Below, piece after piece: positions 18,558 through 26,926 of a stretch of DNA of 64,000 bases. Location of the stretch: positions 1 through 64,000 of the forward strand of contig NZ_MZMV01000018.1 in assembly GCF_002210435.1 (NCBI RefSeq). The letters run 5' to 3'. Positions within the stretch are counted from its first letter, which is position 1. Every line of letters starts with the position of its first letter. The notes below the pieces were generated by a model, which was given only the letters and a program-made list of their open reading frames with translations, was not told where the DNA came from and ran no database searches. The DNA is from Micromonospora wenchangensis. GTDB lineage: Bacteria; Actinomycetota; Actinomycetes; Mycobacteriales; Micromonosporaceae. A program made the translations under genes and the position numbers.

Positions 18558-19259
18558 GTGACCTTCGTCCCGGTGCCCCGCAGCTCCGTCTCCGACCACG
18601 TCTTCGGCCAGCTCCGCGACGCCATCGTCAGCGGGCGGCACGCCCCGGGTGACCCGCTGCCCGGGGAACGCGAACTCGCCGCCGCGTTCGCGGTCAACCG
18701 GCACGCCGTACGGGAGGCGTTGCGCCGGCTCCAGCAGCTCGGGCTGCTGCGGGTCAGCCAGGGCGGGGTCACGCGGGTGCTGGACTGGCGGGTGCACGCC
18801 GGCCTCGACCTGGCCCTGTCCCTCGCCCAGTGCGGCGACGTGCTGCCGGTGGAGAACCTGGTCCGGGACATGCTGGAGATGCGCGCCTGCGTCGGTGTCG
18901 ACGCGGCCCGACGGTGCGCCGTGCGGGCCGCCGGGCCGGTACGCCGGGTCGTCGTCGACACCGTGGAGCGGTTCGCCGCGCTCGCCCCGGACCTGTCCGC
19001 GATGGCCGAGGCGAACATCGTGCTGTGGCGGCACATCGTCACCGGCAGCGGCAACACCGCCTACCTGCTCTCCTTCAACAGCCTGGTGGCCGGGGCGCTG
19101 GCCGTCGGCGAGGTGCCGCCGTCCCGACGCGCGGCCGAACTGCTGGACGTCGCCGGGCACCGCCGGCTGGCCGCCGCGATCGCCGACGGCCGGGGCGACG
19201 ACGCCGCGACCGAGGCGCACACCCTGCTCACCGCGTCCCTCACCAGCCCGACCGGCTGA
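18558..19259 (+). CDS. GntR-family regulator, FadR/FCD subfamily
   Basis: 233 aa. Winged helix at residues 10-75 (VFGQLRDAIVSGRHAPGD, GERELAAAFAVNRHAVREALRRLQQLGLL) and an all-helical C-terminal FCD-type effector domain. Canonical FCD metal-binding Asp/His residues are not obvious, so the ligand may be an acyl-CoA or another small acid bound without metal. It lies about 100 bp upstream of the fatty-acid hydroxylase-lysoplasmalogenase pair on the same strand and probably regulates it. GTG start; the operator-like TGGTCCAACCA lies upstream. Confidence 0.85.
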   Translation: MTFVPVPRSSVSDHVFGQLRDAIVSGRHAPGDPLPGERELAAAFAVNRHAVREALRRLQQLGLLRVSQGGVTRVLDWRVHAGLDLALSLAQCGDVLPVENLVRDMLEMRACVGVDAARRCAVRAAGPVRRVVVDTVERFAALAPDLSAMAEANIVLWRHIVTGSGNTAYLLSFNSLVAGALAVGEVPPSRRAAELLDVAGHRRLAAAIADGRGDDAATEAHTLLTASLTSPTG

Positions 19260-19359
19260 CCGGCCGGCGTCCCCCGCCGGTCGACCCGCACCACCCCACC
19301 CGCCGACCCGTCCCGGGCGTCCACCCCCGTCGCCCGTCCCCCGGAAGGGAACGTCGCGC

Positions 19360-20187
19360 ATGATCCCCGCCGTGCTCTACGCCGTACCGGCGTTCCTGCT
19401 GCTCATCGCCGTCGAGGCGTGGTCGTACCGGTTCGCGCCGGACGACGACGAACGCGGCTACGAGCTGCGGGACACCACCACCAGCCTCACCATGGGCGCC
19501 GGCAGCCAACTGATCGGCTTCCCGTGGAAAATGCTCACCGTCGGCCTCTACGTCGCGCTGTGGACGGTCGCCCCGGTGCAGCTCTCCCCCACCAGCGTCG
19601 GCACCTGGGTGCTGCTGTTCGTCGCCGACGACCTGGCCTACTACTGGTTCCACCGCACCCACCACGAGGTGCGCCTGTTCTGGGCCAGCCACGTGGTGCA
19701 CCACTCCAGCACCCACTTCAACCTCTCCACCGCGCTGCGGCAGAGCTGGACGCCGATGACCTCGCTGCCGTTCTGGCTGCCGCTGGCGCTGCTCGGCATC
19801 CCACCCTGGATGATCTTCCTCCAGCAGTCGGTCAGCCTGCTGTACCAGTTCTTCCTGCACACCGAGCGGATCGACCGGCTGCCCCAGCCGGTGGAGTGGG
19901 TCTTCAACACCCCGTCGCACCACCGGGTGCACCACGGCGCGAACCGCGAGTACCTGGACCGCAACTACGGCGGCATCCTGATCGTCTGGGACCGCCTCTT
20001 CGGCAGTTTCGCCCCCGAGGACACCGCGGTCCGGTACGGGCTGACGACGAACATCGGCACCTACAACCCGCTGCGGGTGGCCACCCACGAGTACGCCGCG
20101 ATCTGGGCCGACGTCCGGCGGGCCGGTTCGTGGCGGCACCGGCTCGGGCACGTCCTCGGCCGTCCCGGCTGGCAGCCCGCCCGATGA
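19360..20187 (+). CDS. Fatty-acid hydroxylase/sterol-desaturase superfamily membrane protein
   Basis: 275 aa, about four to five membrane helices. The di-iron histidine clusters are all present: HRTHH (His98-102), HVVHH (His111-115) and HHRVHH (about residue 188). The superfamily includes alkylglycerol monooxygenase, sterol C4/C5 enzymes and carotenoid hydroxylases. The direct coupling to a lysoplasmalogenase gene (ATGA overlap) makes an ether-lipid or fatty-alcohol substrate attractive. GGAAGGGA precedes the ATG at 19360. The substrate is not established. Confidence 0.85.
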   Translation: MIPAVLYAVPAFLLLIAVEAWSYRFAPDDDERGYELRDTTTSLTMGAGSQLIGFPWKMLTVGLYVALWTVAPVQLSPTSVGTWVLLFVADDLAYYWFHRTHHEVRLFWASHVVHHSSTHFNLSTALRQSWTPMTSLPFWLPLALLGIPPWMIFLQQSVSLLYQFFLHTERIDRLPQPVEWVFNTPSHHRVHHGANREYLDRNYGGILIVWDRLFGSFAPEDTAVRYGLTTNIGTYNPLRVATHEYAAIWADVRRAGSWRHRLGHVLGRPGWQPAR

Positions 20188-20921
20188 ACAGCACCCGAGC
20201 CGGCCTGGGCCGGCCGGCGTCCGGCGTGGTCGGCCGGTGGTGGCTCGGGTTGTTCGGGCTGGCCGCCGCCGTCGAGCTGACCGGGGTCGCCCTCGACGCG
20301 CCGGCCGTGCAGTGGGCGGCCAAGCCGCTGCTCGCCCCGCTGCTGCTCGGCTGGCTGCTCGCCGCAGGCCGGCGGTGGGACCCGGTGGCGACCGGGCTGG
20401 TCTGCGCGACCGCCGGTGACGTGGCGTTGCTGGTGCCCGGCAGCACCGCGTTCCTGCTCGGGATGGGGTGCTTCCTCGGCACCCAGGTGGCGTTCCTGAC
20501 CGCGTTCCTGCGGCACCGGCGGCCACCCGCGCCGGCCGTGGCCGGCTACCTGGCGATGTGGGTGGCGGGCAACGCGCTGCTCTGGGGCCGGCTGGGTGAC
20601 CTGCGGCTGCCGGTGCTCGGATACAGCCTGGCGTTGACCCTGATGGCCGCCGCCGGGTGGGGGGTGTCCCGGCGGGTGGCCGCCGGTGGCGCGCTGTTCC
20701 TCCTGTCCGACCTGCTGATCGGGGTCGAGGCGACGGGTGTCCGGCTGCCCGGCCACGGGCTGTGGGTGATGACCACCTACCTCGCCGCCCTGCTGCTGAT
20801 CACCACCGGCTGGGCGGGCCGCCGGCAGCACCGGATCGGGCCGCCCCGCGTCGACCCGGCTCAGCCGAGGGCGGCGACCAGCGACTCCGGTGCCACCGTG
20901 GACGGTCGGTCGCTGACCTGA
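20184..20921 (+). CDS. YhhN/TMEM86-family lysoplasmalogenase-like protein
   Basis: 245 aa with about seven to eight hydrophobic segments. The YhhN-family pattern is seen: AAKPLLAPLLLGWLL, the acidic TAGDVALLV segment, LGMGCFLGTQVAF and a C-terminal LFLLSDLLIG block. TMEM86 relatives hydrolyse the vinyl-ether bond of lysoplasmalogens. It is translationally coupled to the upstream hydroxylase. The final 60 bp overlap the end of the convergent ATP-grasp gene, so the last 20 or so residues are unlikely to be conserved. Confidence 0.8.
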   Translation: MNSTRAGLGRPASGVVGRWWLGLFGLAAAVELTGVALDAPAVQWAAKPLLAPLLLGWLLAAGRRWDPVATGLVCATAGDVALLVPGSTAFLLGMGCFLGTQVAFLTAFLRHRRPPAPAVAGYLAMWVAGNALLWGRLGDLRLPVLGYSLALTLMAAAGWGVSRRVAAGGALFLLSDLLIGVEATGVRLPGHGLWVMTTYLAALLLITTGWAGRRQHRIGPPRVDPAQPRAATSDSGATVDGRSLT

Positions 20922-21700
20922 CCGTCGCCGATCTCCACCAGCCGCCACCGGCCGTCGGCCCGCCAGGCCAGGTCGGCGGTGACGAAGGGCAGGTCGAGCG
21001 CCGTCACCACGGCGGCCAGCGGCCCGAGGTCCACCGGCACGTCGGGCAGTTCCGTCGGGGTGTCCGGGTGCGGGCCGGTGAGCACGCAGTGGCCGCCCAC
21101 CCACCAGGTGCGGATCTCGACGCCGGCGAGGGGTTCGAAGCGGCGCAGCACGAACCCACCGGCGAAGTCGTCGTCACGCAACGCGCGGAGCCGGGTCGCG
21201 ACCCGCCAGGCGGCGTCGCCGTCGGTCAGCTCCGGCACGAAGCACGCCTCGTGCCAGTGGTGCTTGGCGGATTTGGTCCAGTCCCGCAGCACCGCCGGAC
21301 CGCTGCCCAGCGCGGTACGGGCGCGGTCGAAGTCGGCCCGGTCGACGCCCACCGTCCAGCGGGACTCCGGGGTGAGCGCCGCCGCCGTGGCGTACCACCC
21401 GGGCAGTTCGTGGGCGCGGCGGTACCGGTCGGCGTCGGTGCGCAGGGTGACCTGCCGGGCGCGCAGCGCCTCGGCGAAGCCCGCGTACCGGGCGGTGGAG
21501 AGCATCCAGCCCCGGTAGACCGCGTCGCCTGCGGCGGGCACCCCGGCGACCGCCCGGGTGACGTCCCGCCCCGACGCGAGGGCGTCGTGGTCGACGACGG
21601 CGACCGGGTGCCCGGCCTCCCGGGCGGCCTGCGCCTCCGGCGCGAAGTGCGGGTCCGGTCGACGGGGACGCAGCGGGTCGGCGGGGACGATCAACAGCAT
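20861..21700 (-). CDS. ATP-grasp domain protein of unknown substrate
   Basis: 279 aa. An N-terminal nucleotide-fold strand (MLLIVPADPL) leads to an ATP-grasp-like body: VLRDWTKSAKHHWHEACF (lysine and acidic contacts), FVLRRFEPLAG, TWWVGG, and the metal-binding C-terminal segment PFVTADLAWRADGRWRLVEIGDGQ. This looks like the small actinobacterial ATP-grasp proteins (DUF4343-like). These enzymes join a carboxylate to an amine or thiol, but no partner peptide gene is adjacent. GGGGGAGG lies upstream of the ATG at 21700. The 3' end overlaps the convergent gene by 61 bp. Confidence 0.75.
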   Translation of the reverse strand: MLLIVPADPLRPRRPDPHFAPEAQAAREAGHPVAVVDHDALASGRDVTRAVAGVPAAGDAVYRGWMLSTARYAGFAEALRARQVTLRTDADRYRRAHELPGWYATAAALTPESRWTVGVDRADFDRARTALGSGPAVLRDWTKSAKHHWHEACFVPELTDGDAAWRVATRLRALRDDDFAGGFVLRRFEPLAGVEIRTWWVGGHCVLTGPHPDTPTELPDVPVDLGPLAAVVTALDLPFVTADLAWRADGRWRLVEIGDGQVSDRPSTVAPESLVAALG

Positions 21701-21905
21701 GCCCGCATCCTCCCCCGGTCGGCCCGCCCGCAACCATCGTCTTTTCCCGCGAACGCGGCACACGGATTTACCCGGAATGGGGGCACGAACGGTCACGCCG
21801 TCGGACAGTTCCGCAGCGTGGCGGTGGTCATCCGCACCCGGGGCGGTTGGTTTCGCTTGCGCGCGGGGTGGAGACTCTTCTTCGGTACCGACAAAGGGGG
21901 AGACC

Positions 21906-22205
21906 GTGTCCGACACCGACCGCCCGCAGCGACATACCCGAGCCGCCGTTCCCGCCGGGGTGACCGATCCGCTCCTGTGGCGGATGGCCCTCGACGTGAT
22001 CGACGCGCACCATCCCGACCAGGGCGGGCGTTGCGACAACCTGCTCTGCGAACACCAGGAGTGGCCCTGCGACGCCGCGCGCAACGCCCACCGGGCGCTG
22101 ACCATGGCCGGCGACGTGACGACCGGCGACGTCGACGACCGCCGCACCGTACGGGAGCAGCCCGGTCGATCCGCGCGGCGCACGCGAACCGTCGAGGCGG
22201 CCTGA
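21906..22205 (+). CDS. Small hypothetical protein with a three-Cys motif
   Basis: 99 aa. The core PLLWRMALDVIDAHHP, then CDNLLCEHQEWPCDAA, then NAHRAL, looks conserved-type and codon use fits a real gene. The Cys-x4-Cys and later Cys with nearby His could bind zinc. AAAGGGGGAG ends four bases before the GTG start. The C-terminus is basic and disordered. I do not recognise the function; similar small proteins seem common in Micromonospora, as far as I recall. Confidence 0.65.
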   Translation: MSDTDRPQRHTRAAVPAGVTDPLLWRMALDVIDAHHPDQGGRCDNLLCEHQEWPCDAARNAHRALTMAGDVTTGDVDDRRTVREQPGRSARRTRTVEAA

Positions 22206-22333
22206 ACCGTCGATCGCCGTCCCCCTCGCCCCCGGCGGCTGGCGCACCGGGCCGGTGAGGGGGACGCGACCTGTCTTCTCCCCGTCCCGCCTCCGGACCG
22301 TGCCGGTGGGCTGCCGAAGACCTGACCCGGCAG

Positions 22334-23368
22334 TCAGCCGAGGCGCTTGGCGGAACGGATCGCGGTGGCCAGGTTCTCCAGCAGCGGGGCCGCGCCCGCG
22401 TACGAGAAGCGGGGCACCGCGTCCCACGGGGTGACCTGGTTGGCCTTGACGGCGGGGAGCTGCGCCCAGGTGGGCTTGGCCGCGAGGTCCTTGGGCTGCA
22501 ACGCGGTGGATCGGTTGTCCAGCAGGATCAGGTCGGCCGGGAACTTGCCGGCGTTCTCCCAGCTCAGCGCCTCGAAGTAGTCGCCGGCCTCCAGCTTGGT
22601 CGGCACCACGATGTCCACGCCCAACTCGGCGAAGTACATCAGGTCGGTGCTGACCTTCGGGTTGGAGACGTAGAACAGGTCGGGGCTGCCCGAGGAGGCC
22701 ATCACCCGGATGCCCGGGTTGGCCCTGACCGCCGCCCGCACCTGCTCGGCGGCGGCCTCGAAGCGGGTCTTGGCCGCGGTGACCTTCGCGGCGGACAGGT
22801 CCGCGCCGAGCGAGCGGGCCAGTTCGGCGTACCGCTCGATCGGGCGGGTCATCGGGGTCCGCGCGGTGGCGATCGCCACGCTGGGCGCGAGCTGGAGGAT
22901 CTTGTCCCGGCTCTCGTCCGGGACGTACCAGAGGGCGTCCGGGTCGTACATGTGGGTGACCAGCAGTTCGGGGCGCAGCGCGGCGTACTTCTCCACGTTG
23001 AACTCGCCCCAGACGTTGCCCAGCACGGTGACCTTGTCGACGTCGAGGTCACCGGCCTGCGGCTCGCGGGAGCCGTCGGTGCGGGTGGTCTCGCCGAACA
23101 CCCCGACGAGCGCGGAGTCGAGTCCGAAGTCGACGAGCGCGGCGGCCACCCCGGTGAAGGCGACCACCCGGGTCGGCGCGGTGGCCGCCTCGACCTTGCG
23201 CTGACGGTCGTCGGTGAAACTCCACGGACCGGCCGGGGCGTTCCCGGCGGGCTTGGCCGGGTCGTCGCCCCCGCCACAGGCGGCGAGGAGGGCGGTCAGG
23301 GCCGCGCCGCCACCGGCGGCGAGCAGCCCCCGGCGGGAGAGGCGGGGGGAGGACGAGGAAGGCAGCAT
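22334..23368 (-). CDS. Iron-siderophore ABC transporter, substrate-binding lipoprotein
   Basis: 344 aa. A Tat-type signal (LSRRGLLAAGGG) ends in lipobox LLAAC, so the protein is exported folded and lipid-anchored. The mature part is a FecB/FhuD-like class III binding protein: RVVAFTGVAAALVDFGLDSALVGVFG near the N-terminus (two adjoining blocks) and a C-terminal VTPWDAVPRFSYAGAAPLLENL. It is divergent from the permease/ATPase genes across an iron box. Siderophore type unknown. Confidence 0.9.
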   Translation of the reverse strand: MLPSSSSPRLSRRGLLAAGGGAALTALLAACGGGDDPAKPAGNAPAGPWSFTDDRQRKVEAATAPTRVVAFTGVAAALVDFGLDSALVGVFGETTRTDGSREPQAGDLDVDKVTVLGNVWGEFNVEKYAALRPELLVTHMYDPDALWYVPDESRDKILQLAPSVAIATARTPMTRPIERYAELARSLGADLSAAKVTAAKTRFEAAAEQVRAAVRANPGIRVMASSGSPDLFYVSNPKVSTDLMYFAELGVDIVVPTKLEAGDYFEALSWENAGKFPADLILLDNRSTALQPKDLAAKPTWAQLPAVKANQVTPWDAVPRFSYAGAAPLLENLATAIRSAKRLG

Positions 23369-23416
23369 GCGACGTCTTTCGATCAGGTGCGGACCGTGAC
23401 GACCCGCGACAGCACG

Positions 23417-23435
23417 TTAGGTTAACCTAACCTAA
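23417..23435. promoter_or_regulatory. DmdR/IdeR-type iron box
   Basis: TTAGGTTAACCTAACCTAA matches the actinobacterial iron-box consensus TTAGGTTAGGCTAACCTAA at 17 of 19 positions. It lies between the divergent binding-protein and permease genes, 48 bp from the first and about 50 bp from the second. Iron-dependent repression of both transcripts is expected. Confidence 0.9.
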
Positions 23436-23483
23436 ATCACTGTCAACCCGGCGCGCGCCGCTCTCGTCCCCCAGGAGCCGACA

Positions 23484-24512
23484 CTGTCCGCCACCCTCTC
23501 CCCACCCACCGCTGCACCGGGCGTGGCACCGGACCGACGGCGCGTCGGCGTCCGGGCCGCCGGGCTCGGCGCGGGCCTGCTGCTGCTCGTCGCCGTGACG
23601 GTGCTCAGCATCGCCGTCGGCGCGAAACAGCTCACCCTCGCCGAGGTGTGGCACGGGCTGGTCTCCCCCGGCTCCCCCGAACACGCGGTGGTGCAGCAGA
23701 TGCGGCTACCCCGGACCCTGCTCGGGCTGCTCGCCGGCGCGGCCCTCGGCACGGCCGGCGCCCTGATGCAGGCGCTCACCCGCAACCCGCTCGCCGACCC
23801 CGGCCTGCTCGGCATCAACGCCGGCGCGTCCGCCGCCGTGGCCACCGCCACCGCCCTGCTCGGCGTCGCCACGGTCCGGGGCTGGATCTGGTTCGCCCTG
23901 CTCGGAGCGGTGGTCGTCACGGTGGCGGTGCACGCCGTCGGCGGCGGCCGACAGGCCACCCCGGAACGGCTCGCGTTGGCCGGGGCCGCCCTCAACGCGG
24001 TGCTCTACTCGTTCGTCAGCGCGGTGATGCTGCTCGACGCGGCCTCGCTGGACCGGTTGCGGTTCTGGACGGTCGGTTCGCTGGCCACCGCCGACTTCAC
24101 CACAGTCGCCACGGTGGCCCCGTTCATCCTGGCCGGGCTGCTGGTCGGGCTGGCCGGGGCCCGCCCGCTCAACGCCCTGGCCCTCGGCGACGACGCGGCC
24201 CGCGCGCTGGGCGCCAGCCCCGCCCTGGTCCGGGCCGGCACGGTCACCGCGGTCACCCTGCTCTGCGGCGCGGCCACCGCCGCCTGCGGCCCGATCGTCT
24301 TCGTCGGCCTGCTCGTCCCCCACCTGGTACGCGCGCTGACCGGCCCGGACCTGCGCTGGCTGCTGCCGTACGCGGCGGTGCTCGCCCCGGTGCTGCTGCT
24401 CGGCGCCGACGTGCTCGGCCGGGTCCTCGGCCGACCCGGGGAACTCCAGGTCGGCCTGGTCACCGCCGTACTCGGCGGCCCGCTGTTCCTGCGTCTGGTG
24501 GCCCGCCGGTGA
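23484..24512 (+). CDS. Iron-siderophore ABC transporter, FecCD-type permease 1
   Basis: About 342 aa with nine to ten membrane helices. FecCD hallmarks: RLPRTLLGLLAGAALGTAGALMQ (two joined blocks), TRNPLADPGLLGINAGAS, ALGDDAARALG, and the C-terminal GPIVFVGLLVPHLVR. Start choice is unusual: a CTG at 23484 sits a perfect 6 nt after CAGGAG, whereas the first normal start, GTG at 23523, has no ribosome site. I place the start at the CTG; from 23523 the protein would be 329 aa. It is first in the permease-permease-ATPase operon. Confidence 0.88.
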   Translation: MSATLSPPTAAPGVAPDRRRVGVRAAGLGAGLLLLVAVTVLSIAVGAKQLTLAEVWHGLVSPGSPEHAVVQQMRLPRTLLGLLAGAALGTAGALMQALTRNPLADPGLLGINAGASAAVATATALLGVATVRGWIWFALLGAVVVTVAVHAVGGGRQATPERLALAGAALNAVLYSFVSAVMLLDAASLDRLRFWTVGSLATADFTTVATVAPFILAGLLVGLAGARPLNALALGDDAARALGASPALVRAGTVTAVTLLCGAATAACGPIVFVGLLVPHLVRALTGPDLRWLLPYAAVLAPVLLLGADVLGRVLGRPGELQVGLVTAVLGGPLFLRLVARR

Positions 24513-25573
24513 GCCGCACCCGTCCTGCCGCCCCACCGCCCCGGCCGCTGGCACGGGCGGTCCGCATCGGCACCCGCTCGGTACGCTGGCGCGGCCGGAG
24601 CGTGACCGTCGGTCTGGTCGCCGCCGCCCTGACCGTCGTCCTCGGGGTGCTCGCCATCGGCGGCGGCGACTATCCGATGAGCACCGCCGACGTGCTGCGC
24701 ACGCTGACCGGCGGCGGCACCGTCGCCGAGAACTTCATCGTCGGCGAACTGCGGCTGCCCCGGCTGGTGACCGCGCTCGGCGTCGGCGCTGCCCTCGCCC
24801 TGTCCGGCGCGATCCTCCAGTCGCTGGTCCGCAACCCGCTGGGCAGCCCCGACGTGCTCGGCGTCACCCAGGGCGCGTCGACCGGCGCGCTGATCGTGGT
24901 GGTGGCCGGTGGCGGCACCCTGCTGCTGTCCGGCGCGGCCCTGCTCGGCGGGCTCGCCACCGGCCTGCTGCTGTGGACGGTGGCCGGCCGGCACGGCGTG
25001 CACGGCTACCGGCTGGTGCTGGTCGGCATCGGCACCACGGCGATCCTCACCGGCGTCAACGGGTGGCTGCTCACCCGGGCCCCGCTGATGGACGCGGCGC
25101 GGGCCGTGCTCTGGCTCACCGGCAGCCTCGACGGGCGGGACTGGGCGCAGGCCGTCCCGCTGCTCGGCCTGCTGGCGCTGCTGACGCCGGTGGTCGCCGG
25201 CACCGCCCGCGCGCTGTCCCTGATCGAGCTGGGCGACGACACCGCCACCGCGCTCGGCGTGCCGGTGTCGCTGGTGCGGCAACTGCTGCTCGGCGCGGCG
25301 GTGCTGCTCGCCGCCGGGGCGGCGGCCGCCGCCGGACCGGTGTCCTTCGTGGCCCTGGTCGCGCCGCACCTGGCCCGCCGGCTCACCCGGGCACCCGGGC
25401 CGAACCTGGCCGCCGCCACCGGCACCGGTGCGGTGCTGCTGCTCGCCGCCGACCTGGCCGCCCAGCGGACCATCGAGGGCCACCAACTTCCCGTCGGGGT
25501 GGTCACCGGGTTGATCGGCGGGACCTACCTGGTGTGGCTGCTCGCCGCGCGCCGTCGCGCGGCACGGATCTGA
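24509..25573 (+). CDS. Iron-siderophore ABC transporter, FecCD-type permease 2
   Basis: 354 aa. A basic N-terminal tail of about 30 residues precedes nine to ten helices. Motifs: ELRLPRLVTALGVGAALALSG, VRNPLGSPDVLGVTQGAS, ELGDDTATALGV and GPVSFVALVAPHLARRL. The GTG start overlaps the previous stop (GTGA). It forms a heterodimer with permease 1. Confidence 0.92.
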   Translation: MSRTRPAAPPPRPLARAVRIGTRSVRWRGRSVTVGLVAAALTVVLGVLAIGGGDYPMSTADVLRTLTGGGTVAENFIVGELRLPRLVTALGVGAALALSGAILQSLVRNPLGSPDVLGVTQGASTGALIVVVAGGGTLLLSGAALLGGLATGLLLWTVAGRHGVHGYRLVLVGIGTTAILTGVNGWLLTRAPLMDAARAVLWLTGSLDGRDWAQAVPLLGLLALLTPVVAGTARALSLIELGDDTATALGVPVSLVRQLLLGAAVLLAAGAAAAAGPVSFVALVAPHLARRLTRAPGPNLAAATGTGAVLLLAADLAAQRTIEGHQLPVGVVTGLIGGTYLVWLLAARRRAARI

Positions 25574-25583
25574 GGAGGACGCG

Positions 25584-26399
25584 GTGACGAGTCGACTCGG
25601 CGGGGTCGGGATGACCCTGGCCTACGAGCGGCGGGTGGTGGCCCGGGACCTGACGGTGGCCGTGCCCGACCGGTCGTTCACGGTGGTGATCGGCCCCAAC
25701 GCCTGCGGCAAGTCCACCCTGCTGCGGGCCCTGGCGCGGACGCTGCGGCCCACCGCCGGCACCGTGCTGCTCGACGGCCGGGACATCCACACGATGCGGT
25801 CCCGGGAGGTGGCCCGCACCCTCGGCCTGCTGCCGCAGTCGTCGGTCGCGCCGGAGGGCATCACCGTGGCCGACCTGGTCGCCCGGGGCCGCTACCCGCA
25901 CCAGGGGCTGCTGCGGCAGTGGTCGACCGAGGACGAACGGGTGGTGGCCGAGTCGATGGCCGCCACCGGCGTCACCGAGCTGGCCGCACGACCCGTCGAC
26001 GAACTCTCCGGCGGGCAGCGGCAGCGGGTCTGGATCGCGATGGCGCTGGCCCAGCAGACCTCCCTGCTGCTGCTCGACGAACCCACCACCTACCTGGACG
26101 TCGCGCACCAGATCGAGGTGCTCGACCTGTGCGCCCGGCTGCACGAGGAGCAGGGCCGTACCCTGGTCGCGGTACTGCACGACCTGCACCACGCCGCCCG
26201 CTGGGCCACCCACCTGATCGCCATGCGCGATGGCCGGGTGGTGGCCCAGGGCGACCCGCGTGAGGTGGTCACCGCCGCCCTCGTCGAGGAGGTGTTCGGG
26301 CTGCCCTGCCGGATCGTCGAGGACCCGGAGACGGGCACCCCGCTGGTCGTGCCCCGGGCCCGGCGCGGACGTCAGTCCGGGCCGGTGAGCGCCGGGTAG
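25584..26399 (+). CDS. Iron-siderophore ABC transporter, ATP-binding protein
   Basis: 271 aa, FepC/FhuC type. Walker A GPNACGKST, Q-loop LLPQSS followed by the typical VADLVARGRYPHQGL, signature LSGGQRQR, Walker B LLLLDEPTTYLD and H-loop VLHDLHHAARWATH. GAGGAGGAC ends four bases before the GTG. The 3' end overlaps the convergent GerMN lipoprotein gene by 28 bp. Confidence 0.93.
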   Translation: MTSRLGGVGMTLAYERRVVARDLTVAVPDRSFTVVIGPNACGKSTLLRALARTLRPTAGTVLLDGRDIHTMRSREVARTLGLLPQSSVAPEGITVADLVARGRYPHQGLLRQWSTEDERVVAESMAATGVTELAARPVDELSGGQRQRVWIAMALAQQTSLLLLDEPTTYLDVAHQIEVLDLCARLHEEQGRTLVAVLHDLHHAARWATHLIAMRDGRVVAQGDPREVVTAALVEEVFGLPCRIVEDPETGTPLVVPRARRGRQSGPVSAG

Positions 26400-26926
26400 T
26401 CGGCGGCGGTCAGCGGCCCGGCCGACAGCGAGCCGTCGGCGCGGGGCACCTCCAGCGGCCGGCCGCGCAGCAGGAACGACACCCCGGTGACGTCGGGACG
26501 GCTGTCCAGGGTGCAGACGATCTGGCCGTAGGCGAGCACCTCGTCGCTGCGCCCGGACTCCTCCCCCGGCGGTTCCACCTCCACCTGGGCCCGCCCGTCG
26601 ACCAGCCGGGCGCCGAGCACGTGCACCGCACCGGGCAGGGCGGTGCCGAAGCCGACCGCCCGTTCGGCCCGGGTGGGGCCGGCGAGCAGGCGGCGCAGGT
26701 GCCCGTCCACCCCGCCGGCCGTGTCGACCTGCCGGACCGTACGCACCAGTTGACCGCTGCGGACCAGGCAGAACGCCTGCTCCACCCGGCCGGGGGCGCT
26801 GCTCGCGGCCGGGGCGGCGGGCGGACCGAACGGCGGTTCGACCGAACGGGGCTGTTTGTCGGCCGGCACCCCGCAGCCGGCGAGCAGCAGCACCGCCACC
26901 AGCACCGCCACCAGCCGGCGGGTCAC
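26372..26926 (-). CDS. GerMN-domain lipoprotein coupled to a two-component system
   Basis: 184 aa. Signal peptide and lipobox LLAGC (Cys about 18), a Pro/Ala-rich tether, then one GerMN domain: VDGHLRRLLAGPTRAERAVG and AVHVLGARLVDGRAQVEVE. GTGA overlap with the kinase gene indicates coupled translation. RR-kinase-GerMN lipoprotein order recalls MtrA-MtrB-LpqB, but this lipoprotein is far shorter than LpqB and has no C-terminal propeller. It may modulate the sensor outside the membrane; this is inferred. Confidence 0.8.
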   Translation of the reverse strand: MTRRLVAVLVAVLLLAGCGVPADKQPRSVEPPFGPPAAPAASSAPGRVEQAFCLVRSGQLVRTVRQVDTAGGVDGHLRRLLAGPTRAERAVGFGTALPGAVHVLGARLVDGRAQVEVEPPGEESGRSDEVLAYGQIVCTLDSRPDVTGVSFLLRGRPLEVPRADGSLSAGPLTAADYPALTGPD

